Origin: Actinoplanes aureus
GTDB taxonomy: Bacteria > Actinomycetota > Actinomycetes > Mycobacteriales > Micromonosporaceae
NCBI RefSeq assembly: GCF_015704865.1
Contig: NZ_JADQTO010000006.1
Coordinates: 344,601 to 408,600, forward strand
Reading direction: 5' to 3'
Length of the DNA: 64,000 bases
The position numbers were made by a program, and so were the translations under genes. Positions 57,935 to 64,000 of the stretch are shown in pieces. The first letter of the stretch is position 1, and each line of letters begins with the position of its first letter. Below the pieces are notes generated by a model, which did not search any database, had not been told where the DNA came from, and saw only the letters and a program-made list of their open reading frames with translations.

Positions 57935-59797
57935 ATGCCCGCAGCGGTCGCCGACGCCGCCCGCCAGGTTCCGCTGTGGCGAGACCCGGTGCTGGTCGCG
58001 CTCACCGTGACCGGCGTGCTGCTGGCCGGCGGGTACGCCTCGAACCTCGGCGGCCCGCACCCGCTGCTCGTGGTGACCTGGCTGTTCATGCCGGTCTGCG
58101 ACCTCCTGCTGTTCTGGATGGCCCGGCAGGTTCAGCGCACCCCGGGCCTGTCACCGGAGGCCCGCCGGTTCTGGCGTACGGTCTCCGCCGGCGGGCTGCT
58201 CTTCGCGGCCGGCGATCTCGTGCAGTGTGCGACGGTGCTCGCCGATCCGTCCGTGGACCGGCTCGTCTTCCACCCGGTGCAGACGATCGCCGGACTTATC
58301 GGCGTGTTCCTGATCTGCGGCGTGGCGCTCGCGCACCCGACCGGGACCTGGACCAGCGGCCGGCGCGCCCGGTTCGCTCTGGACGCCGCCATCGTGAACA
58401 CCGCCGCCGCGGCGGTCGCCTGGTGCCTGATGACCCGTCCGGGCCTGGCGTCGGCGGGTACCGCCGCCGTCGCCACCGCGGTGGTCGGCTGCGGCGTGAT
58501 GTTCTGCGCGGTGCTGCTCTCCGTGAAGCTGCTGCTCAGCGGCAACAGCCCGGCCTGCGCCGCGGCCGCCGTCCCGATCACCGGTGCGACTTTGATCCAG
58601 GCCATGGGCACCGCGCTCGTGCCCAGCTCCAGCGCCGGGGACATCGGCACCCAGTTGATGCTCGTACTCCTCCCGTGCCTGGTGCTGCTCTACGGGCCGC
58701 GGATCCAGCTGCTGCGGGGCGTGCCGGGCACGTCCGGCGTGGCGGCGAACGGCCGGCCGGTTCCGAGCCGGCGGTACAGCGTCCTCCCGTACGCCGCAAC
58801 GGTTGTCTGCGGGGCCACCCTGGTGGCCGCACTGGCCGCCGGAGGTCTTGGCCCGCCCGCCTGGGGCGCTCTGGCCGCACTGCTGGTGAACGTCGCCCTG
58901 GTGGTGGCCCGGCAGGTGCTCGCGCTCGCCGAGAACAATCGCCTGCTGGACCGCCTCGACCAGCGTGAGCGGCGCGTCGAGTCGCTGCTCCGGCACGCCT
59001 CCGAGATCACCTCGATCACCGGGTCGGACGGCCGGTTCCTCTACATCAGCCCGGCCGTCGAGAAGGTACTCGGCATCCCGGCGGCCCGGGCGCTGGGGCG
59101 CTCGTCGCTGGAGATCCTGCACCACGACGACAAGGCCCGGCTCGGCGCCCAGCTGGCGGTCCTCTACTCCACGCCGGGTGCGGAACTCACCTTCCAGGGC
59201 CGGTACCGGCGGGCCGACGGCACGTGGCGCTGGCTGGAGGTGGTCTCCGTGAACCTGACGCACGAGCCCGGCATCGGTGGCGTGGTCTGCAACTCGCGGG
59301 ACGTCACCGAGGAGCGGGAGCTGCACGAGCGGCTGAGCTTCCAGGCCGGCCACGACGACCTCACCGGCCTGGCCAACCGGCGCCGGTTCACCGCCGCGAT
59401 GCTGGCGACCGACGGCGAGGCGGCGGTTCTGCTGATCGACCTGAACGGCTTCAAGCAGATCAACGACACGTACGGCCACGGCGTCGGCGACGCGGTGCTG
59501 CGGCACGTCGCCGGTCGCCTGCGCGAGTGCGCCGGCCCGGACGACGTGCCCGCCCGGCTGGGCGGTGACGAGTTCGCGGTGCTGCTCGGCGACCGGGACC
59601 CGGACGCGGCCGAGCGGCTCGCGACCCGGATCCGGGCGGCCCTCGCCGAGCCGGCCGAGGTCGCCGGGCGGCGGCTCACGGTGGGCGCGAGCATCGGCGC
59701 CGCCCGCGGGCCGGCCACCGATCCGGATCAGCTGCTGCACGCGGCCGACCTGCGGATGTACGACGAGAAGCAGCGCTCGCGAGCGGTGACGTCATGA
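57935..59797 (+). CDS. Membrane diguanylate cyclase with PAS domain
   Basis: 620 aa from ATG 57935 (GGAAGGA upstream). N-terminal ~330 residues form about eight to ten membrane helices. A PAS domain (~355-465; ITGSDGRFLYISPAVEKVLGIPAARALGRSSLE and a PAC motif RYRRADGTWRWLEVV) precedes a GGDEF domain (~470-617) with intact GGDEF at 543-547 and DLNGFKQINDTYGHGVGDAVL. The inhibitory RxxD site is absent (GPDD instead), so product feedback is probably lost. It should make cyclic-di-GMP. ATGA overlap with the next cyclic-di-GMP gene. Confidence 0.93.
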   Translation: MPAAVADAARQVPLWRDPVLVALTVTGVLLAGGYASNLGGPHPLLVVTWLFMPVCDLLLFWMARQVQRTPGLSPEARRFWRTVSAGGLLFAAGDLVQCATVLADPSVDRLVFHPVQTIAGLIGVFLICGVALAHPTGTWTSGRRARFALDAAIVNTAAAAVAWCLMTRPGLASAGTAAVATAVVGCGVMFCAVLLSVKLLLSGNSPACAAAAVPITGATLIQAMGTALVPSSSAGDIGTQLMLVLLPCLVLLYGPRIQLLRGVPGTSGVAANGRPVPSRRYSVLPYAATVVCGATLVAALAAGGLGPPAWGALAALLVNVALVVARQVLALAENNRLLDRLDQRERRVESLLRHASEITSITGSDGRFLYISPAVEKVLGIPAARALGRSSLEILHHDDKARLGAQLAVLYSTPGAELTFQGRYRRADGTWRWLEVVSVNLTHEPGIGGVVCNSRDVTEERELHERLSFQAGHDDLTGLANRRRFTAAMLATDGEAAVLLIDLNGFKQINDTYGHGVGDAVLRHVAGRLRECAGPDDVPARLGGDEFAVLLGDRDPDAAERLATRIRAALAEPAEVAGRRLTVGASIGAARGPATDPDQLLHAADLRMYDEKQRSRAVTS

Positions 59798-62079
59798 CCG
59801 CGCCCTGGCGGTACGTCGTGACCACCGCGACGATCGTGGTCCTCGGCGTGCTCTGGTACGCGTGCTGGTTCCTCACCGGCGCCGGCCCGGTCGCGGCCGG
59901 CTTCCTGTTCATGCCGCTCGTGATGGCCGTCGGCGGGCTCGCCATCCGCGCGATGCGCCGGGCCGTTCCGCTGGCCCCGGCGGGCCGCCGGTTCTGGCTC
60001 CCCGTCGAGATCTGCTGCTACCTGTTCGCGGCCGGCTTCACCCTGCTCGCCGTGGAGGCGTTCCGGGTCGGCCCGGAGCTGCCGGCGATGCCACCGGCCG
60101 GTGCCGTGCTGATCGGCTCCGGGGTGGTCCTCGCCATGTGGGGCGTCGCGTCCGTGCCGCTCGGCGTGACCAGCCGGTACGAGCGCGGCAAGCAGTGGCT
60201 GGACCGCACCATCGCGCTGCTGGGATGCGCCACCGTGCTCTGGCACTTCGGGGTGTCGCCGATGGTCACCGCGCCCGACCCGTGGTCCACCTCGGCCCTG
60301 GCCATCCTGCTGCTCGCCTGTGCGTTCGCGGCCGGCTCCATCACCAAGGTCTCGTACATCGCCGGTGGGCCGGTCGACCGTACGGCGATGCGCCTGGTCG
60401 CCTCGACCGGCCTGACCGCGGCCGGGGTGGCGGTGCTCTCGGTCATCGGCGGCTACCAGGGCGCGGTGCCCGCGCAGGCGCTCTGCATGCCGCTGTCCGG
60501 GCTGCTGATCGCGCTCGGCGCCCGGCGGCAGCAGTCGGCCGGTGGCACGGTGCAGCGGCCGGGCAACGTCTGGCTTCCCTACCTCGCCGTGCTCGCGGTC
60601 GACGTACCGGTCGCCCACGCGCTGTTCGAGCCCTCCTACTGGGCCCCCGGCGTCTGGGAGGGCCGGCTCGTCGTGCTGGCGGCGGTCACCGTCACCGCGC
60701 TGGTGGCGGTGCGGCAGTACGTCGTGTTCCGCGAGAACGCCCGCCTGTTGCGCGAGAAGCACACCTCCGAGGCCCTGCTCCGGCACGAGGCCACCCACGA
60801 CCCGCTGACCGGGCTCGCCAACCGGGCCCTGTTCCGGCTGTGGCTGGACGCCGCCCTGGTCGCCGAGAGTGCCACCGTGCTCCTGGTCGACCTGGACGAC
60901 TTCAAGACCGTCAACGACTCGCTCGGCCACGACGTCGGCGACGCGCTGCTGGCCGGGTTCGCCGGCGCGCTGTGCGAGGCGGCCGGTGCCGACGGCATGG
61001 TCGCCCGGCTCGCCGGTGACGAGTTCGCGGTGCTGATCACCGACCCGGACCGGGGCGCCGGCGTGGCCGAGCGGGTGATGGCCGCGACCGGCCTGCCGCT
61101 CAGCGCGCACCGGCTGCTCGTGCACGTCAGCGCCGGGCTGGCCACGGCGCCGCCCGGTACCGCCGCCAGCCAGCTGCTGCGCGACGCGGACGCCGCCATG
61201 CACCAGGCCAAACAGCGTGGCAAGGCGAACTGGGTGCGCTACGCCAGCGGGATGGAGCTGCCCGCGCAGGCACACGCCCGGCTCGGCGGGGACCTGCGCC
61301 GGGCGCTCGACCAGGGTGAGCTGCGGGTGGTCTACCAGCCGATCGTCGGCCTGGCCGACGGCCGGGTCCTCGGGGTCGAGGCGCTGGTCCGCTGGGCCCA
61401 CCCGGAGCGCGGCATGGTGTCACCGGCCGACTTCATCCCGGCCGCCGAGCGTACCGGCCTGATCGTGCCGCTGGGCCGCTTCGTGCTCCGGGAGGCCTGC
61501 CGGCAGGCCGCCGCCTGGCTGGCCGAGTTCGGGCCGGAGGTGCTCCAGAAGGTGGCGCCGAACGTCTCGGTGCGCCAGCTGCACGACCCCGACTTCGTGG
61601 CCGACGTCCGCGCCGCCCTCGCCGACCACGGCCTCGGCCCGGACCGGCTGGTGCTGGAGCTCACCGAGTCCGCGGTGCTGCGCGGCCAGCAGGTGCTGCG
61701 GGTACTGCACGAGCTGCACGACATGGGCGTACGGCTGGCGCTGGACGACTTCGGCACCGGCGAGTCGTCGCTGAGCCTGCTGCGCAGCTTCCCGGCCTCG
61801 ATCGTCAAGCTGGACAAGTCGTTCGTCGACGGCATCGAGTTCGACGAGCCGGGCACCGCGGCGGCCGACGCCCGGCAGGCGGTGGCCCGCGCGGTCGTGC
61901 AGCTCGCGGGCGCGCTCGGCCTGGACACGGTCGCCGAGGGGATCGAGAACCAGGAGCAGGCGGACCGGCTGCTCAGGCTCGGCTACACCGTCGGGCAGGG
62001 CTACCACCTGGGCCGCCCGGTCAGCGCGGAGGAGATCACCGCGCTGTTCGCCGCGCAGCGCGCCGCTGCCGCGGCCTGA
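59794..62079 (+). CDS. Membrane GGDEF-EAL dual cyclic-di-GMP protein
   Basis: 761 aa from ATG 59794. N-terminal membrane region (~320 residues) resembles that of the upstream cyclase (FLFMPL, RRFW, LFAAG blocks in the same order). GGDEF domain with AGDEF at 407-411, which may be weak or active, and a complete EAL domain (~500-755): E529-A-L, ...NVS, LELTES, DDFGTGESS, VKLDKSFV and TVAEGIE, all catalytic residues present. Likely a cyclic-di-GMP phosphodiesterase, perhaps allosterically set by the GGDEF. It forms a coupled pair with the upstream cyclase, suggesting opposed activities under related signals. Confidence 0.93.
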   Translation: MTAPWRYVVTTATIVVLGVLWYACWFLTGAGPVAAGFLFMPLVMAVGGLAIRAMRRAVPLAPAGRRFWLPVEICCYLFAAGFTLLAVEAFRVGPELPAMPPAGAVLIGSGVVLAMWGVASVPLGVTSRYERGKQWLDRTIALLGCATVLWHFGVSPMVTAPDPWSTSALAILLLACAFAAGSITKVSYIAGGPVDRTAMRLVASTGLTAAGVAVLSVIGGYQGAVPAQALCMPLSGLLIALGARRQQSAGGTVQRPGNVWLPYLAVLAVDVPVAHALFEPSYWAPGVWEGRLVVLAAVTVTALVAVRQYVVFRENARLLREKHTSEALLRHEATHDPLTGLANRALFRLWLDAALVAESATVLLVDLDDFKTVNDSLGHDVGDALLAGFAGALCEAAGADGMVARLAGDEFAVLITDPDRGAGVAERVMAATGLPLSAHRLLVHVSAGLATAPPGTAASQLLRDADAAMHQAKQRGKANWVRYASGMELPAQAHARLGGDLRRALDQGELRVVYQPIVGLADGRVLGVEALVRWAHPERGMVSPADFIPAAERTGLIVPLGRFVLREACRQAAAWLAEFGPEVLQKVAPNVSVRQLHDPDFVADVRAALADHGLGPDRLVLELTESAVLRGQQVLRVLHELHDMGVRLALDDFGTGESSLSLLRSFPASIVKLDKSFVDGIEFDEPGTAAADARQAVARAVVQLAGALGLDTVAEGIENQEQADRLLRLGYTVGQGYHLGRPVSAEEITALFAAQRAAAAA

Positions 62080-62103
62080 GCAGCAACCGGTCAGGACGCC
62101 GGT

Positions 62104-62109
62104 TAGGGT
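62104..62109 (+). promoter_or_regulatory. Candidate leaderless -10 box (TAGGGT)
   Basis: TAGGGT ends 6 nt before ATG 62116. No ribosome site. Confidence 0.45.
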
Positions 62110-62115
62110 ACGGCG

Positions 62116-62625
62116 ATGGACACGGTGGACGACGGCACCGGTACGGCGCGCTCGCTCGCGGCGTGGCTGGACCGGCTCACCTTCGCCGACCTGACCGCCG
62201 ACCAGGCGACCGCGCGGATCGTCGACGCGGTCGCGGACTGGGGTGCCGCCCAGGGCTGGCGGGTCTACCGGCGGGCGCCCAGCGTCTTCCCGCTGCCGCC
62301 ACCGCTGCGCGGCAACTCGGTGCTGGACGTGGCCTGCGCCCGCCCCGGCGCGGCGCCGATCGCGATCGAGGTGGACCGGCTGGACCGGCAGCGTACGGTC
62401 GACAAGCTGCTCGCCGAGGCGGCGGCCGGCCGGGTCGCCATCTGGGTGCGCTGGGGCACCGGCCCGTTCCTCCCGCCGCCGCTGCCGGTGCACCTGGTCA
62501 CCCGGGAGGCCGCCCGGCAGTCCGGGCGGTGGCGCACGGTCGCCGACCGTCCGCCTCCGGAGCACTCCAGTACTGTCGTGTCCACCGCCGAGGTGGAGGA
62601 ACTGCCGTGGGAGAGCGAGACATGA
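62116..62625 (+). CDS. Hypothetical protein with possible restriction-endonuclease-like core
   Basis: 169 aa. A segment APIAIEVDRLDRQRTVDKLLAEAAAGRVAIWVRWG (about residues 85-118) has the ExD-type strand and following helix/strand seen in PD-(D/E)xK-like folds, but other catalytic positions are not certain. An N-terminal helical part (~10-50) precedes it. It overlaps the next gene by 4 nt. Not a confident assignment; it could be a non-catalytic member. Confidence 0.6.
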   Translation: MDTVDDGTGTARSLAAWLDRLTFADLTADQATARIVDAVADWGAAQGWRVYRRAPSVFPLPPPLRGNSVLDVACARPGAAPIAIEVDRLDRQRTVDKLLAEAAAGRVAIWVRWGTGPFLPPPLPVHLVTREAARQSGRWRTVADRPPPEHSSTVVSTAEVEELPWESET

Positions 62626-63482
62626 CTGAGAGTCCGTACCGCCTGGCCTGGCGCGTCACCGAGCCGCTGCACGCGATGGTGTACTTCGTGCCCGAGGCCG
62701 CCGAGCGGTACGCCGGGTGCGGTCTCGACGCGAGGGCGGGCTATTTCGCGTCCCGTGGCGCCGCCTTCGGCCCGGTCGGCCCGGCGGTCGTGACGGCCAC
62801 CTTCTACAACTTCAACCCGGCCCTCGTCGCCCGGGTGCTGCCGGCGGCGTGGGAGAAGACCACCCCGGCCGCGATGGTGGCGGCCCGGCTCGACGCCGCG
62901 GACGCCGCTCTGACCCGGGGCCTCGGCGCCGAGGTCCTGGCCGGTCCGGAGGTGGCCGAGGCGGCGGAGCTGGCGCGTACCGCGGCCCTCGCGGCGACGC
63001 AGTGGCCGCAGGGGCGGCCGCTCTTCGCCGCGCACGCCGAGCTGACCTGGCCGGAGCAGCCGCACCTGGTGCTCTTCCACGCGCAGATGCTGCTGCGCGA
63101 GTTCCGCGGCGACGGGCACGTGGCGGCGTTGCTGGCGGCGGGCGTGTCCGGCTTGGAGGCGGTCGTGCTGCACGTGGCCAGCGGCGAGATCGACGAGCGG
63201 TTCCTGCGACCCTCCCGGGGCTGGAGCCGCGAGGCGTGGGCGGCCGCGACCGAGGACCTGCGGGCGCGCGGGCTGCTCGCCGAGGACGGGCTCACCGACG
63301 CCGGGCGGGGGTTGCGGGCCGACCTCGAGGCGACCACCGACCGGCTGGCCGAGCCCGCGTACCGGGCGCTGGGTGAGGAGGGCTGCCTGCGGCTGGCGTC
63401 GCTCACCCGGCCGCTGAGCCGGACCGTGGTCAAGGGTGGCCTGCTCGACCCGCGGCAGTTGATGAAAATCGGTCGTGAGTAG
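62622..63482 (+). CDS. SCO6745-family protein
   Basis: 286 aa from ATG 62622 (ATGA overlap). Mostly helical throughout, with RLAWRVTEPLHAMVYFVPEA at the start and WSREAWAAATEDLRARGLLAEDGLTDAGRGLRADLEATTDRLAEPAY forming a winged-helix-like segment near the C-terminus. This matches the uncharacterised actinobacterial SCO6745-type family, probably a DNA-binding or regulatory helical protein. Translational coupling links it to the previous gene. Confidence 0.75.
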   Translation: MTESPYRLAWRVTEPLHAMVYFVPEAAERYAGCGLDARAGYFASRGAAFGPVGPAVVTATFYNFNPALVARVLPAAWEKTTPAAMVAARLDAADAALTRGLGAEVLAGPEVAEAAELARTAALAATQWPQGRPLFAAHAELTWPEQPHLVLFHAQMLLREFRGDGHVAALLAAGVSGLEAVVLHVASGEIDERFLRPSRGWSREAWAAATEDLRARGLLAEDGLTDAGRGLRADLEATTDRLAEPAYRALGEEGCLRLASLTRPLSRTVVKGGLLDPRQLMKIGRE

Positions 63483-63545
63483 CACCATAAGATCTCGTTC
63501 GCGGATTCCTTTGCCGGACCGTAATCGGTCGGTCACGCTTGGTTG

Positions 63546-64000
63546 GTGACACAACTGCGGAGACACCCGGCGTCCTGGTGGGCGCAGTTCCAAGAGGCCT
63601 CCGACCGGTTCGACACCGCGTACCTGACCGAGGGTCTGAGCGACCTGATCACCGCCAAGATCTCGTCGCCGTTGCTGCGGCGCGAGGCGGAGATCGCGGC
63701 GGACATCGTGGTGCGGCACCTGGGCAAGCCGAACAGTGAAGAGCTGGCCGAGCGGGCCGTCAAGGGCGTCGAACGCCTGGTCGCCACGGTGGAGCGGCTG
63801 GGTGAGCGCTCCGGCGAGGCGTTCGAGCTCCGCGAGGTGCACGCGCTCTGCCACCTCCTCGAAGGCCGCTACGGTGAGGCGGCCAACGAGGCCGAGGAGT
63901 TCGTCAAGACCCACTCGATCCTGCGGATCTTCGTCGGCGCGCTCCGGCTGGAGCGGTTCGACGGTGACGTGGCGGTGAAGATGCTCGCCGCCGGGCAGCC
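63546..64000 (+). CDS. Helical protein of unknown function, truncated by window end
   Basis: Begins at GTG 63546 (VTQLRRHPASWWAQFQEASD) and continues in frame past position 64000 with 151 codons visible. Entirely helical with many Glu/Arg/Leu; no motif recognised. It is preferred over the long antisense frame at this place because the plus frame has actinobacterial third-position GC bias and continues the plus-strand gene order. Only the first part is visible, so length and domains are unknown. Confidence 0.55.
   Translation, partial: MTQLRRHPASWWAQFQEASDRFDTAYLTEGLSDLITAKISSPLLRREAEIAADIVVRHLGKPNSEELAERAVKGVERLVATVERLGERSGEAFELREVHALCHLLEGRYGEAANEAEEFVKTHSILRIFVGALRLERFDGDVAVKMLAAGQ

Noticed and set aside
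62265..63914. 549-aa minus-strand frame near the window end
   Set aside because: Runs across two coupled plus-strand genes and the final open plus-strand gene; no recognisable domains.

Overview
The window is very GC-rich DNA with GTG and TTG starts, 4-nt coupled gene overlaps, many LacI-type regulators, Ser/Thr kinases, mycothiol-type enzymes and secreted polysaccharide-degrading enzymes. This points to a soil actinomycete, most likely Micromonosporaceae (Actinoplanes-like); the genus is inference. I see no rRNA, tRNA, integrase, transposase, CRISPR array or phage gene. It reads as ordinary chromosome with a strong sensing and carbohydrate-use flavour.

Layout. 0-2.5 kb: orphan TAXI-type binding lipoprotein and a ferric-reductase-like membrane flavoprotein. 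2.5-5.3 kb (minus): sulfonate-type ABC transporter (ATPase, binding protein, permease) whose permease carries an in-frame TAG. 5.4-10.5 kb: PARG-like protein, hemerythrin, a chemoreceptor operon with a GAF protein, and a DinB/MDMPI protein. 10.6-15.1 kb: a repeat-rich zone with a Phd-like protein, PfkB kinase, a long ~24-bp repeat array, a GH4 glycosidase with an inserted hexapeptide repeat, and a monooxygenase-like protein. 15.1-18.7 kb: fatty acid desaturase and its ferredoxin-reductase partner, divergent from a PucR-type regulator. 19-21.5 kb: YqeB and a two-component system. 21.6-24.2 kb: metNIQ. 24.2-26.8 kb: chitin-active LPMO and GH64 glucanase. 27-30.5 kb: ald with a divergent Lrp/AsnC regulator, a lipoprotein and a secreted EEP-fold enzyme.

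30.7-42.6 kb is a pectin/uronate locus. On the minus strand a LacI regulator, sugar-binding lipoprotein, two permeases and a YesL-like protein form one coupled operon. Divergently, an oxidoreductase, uxaC, an L-fuconate-dehydratase-like enolase, a second oxidoreductase, a cupin and a pectate lyase follow. Two matching LacI-type operators lie in the shared intergenic region. The likely logic is extracellular pectin cleavage, ABC uptake and cytoplasmic uronate processing, with LacI as the switch.

42.7-64 kb: a Ser/Thr kinase; a secreted three-repeat protein; a tandem ribbon-helix-helix protein with a four-half-site operator upstream and a large membrane protein coupled behind it; a methyltransferase and an XRE-cupin regulator with back-to-back leaderless promoters; LacI, gap and a GlxA-type regulator; another LacI; a second Ser/Thr kinase; a DUF5666-like secreted protein; an unknown secreted protein; two tandem cyclic-di-GMP enzymes; and three poorly characterised genes, the last cut by the window edge. 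The most notable items are the interrupted permease, the repeat-invaded GH4 enzyme, the RHH/four-half-site module and the XRE/methyltransferase switch.
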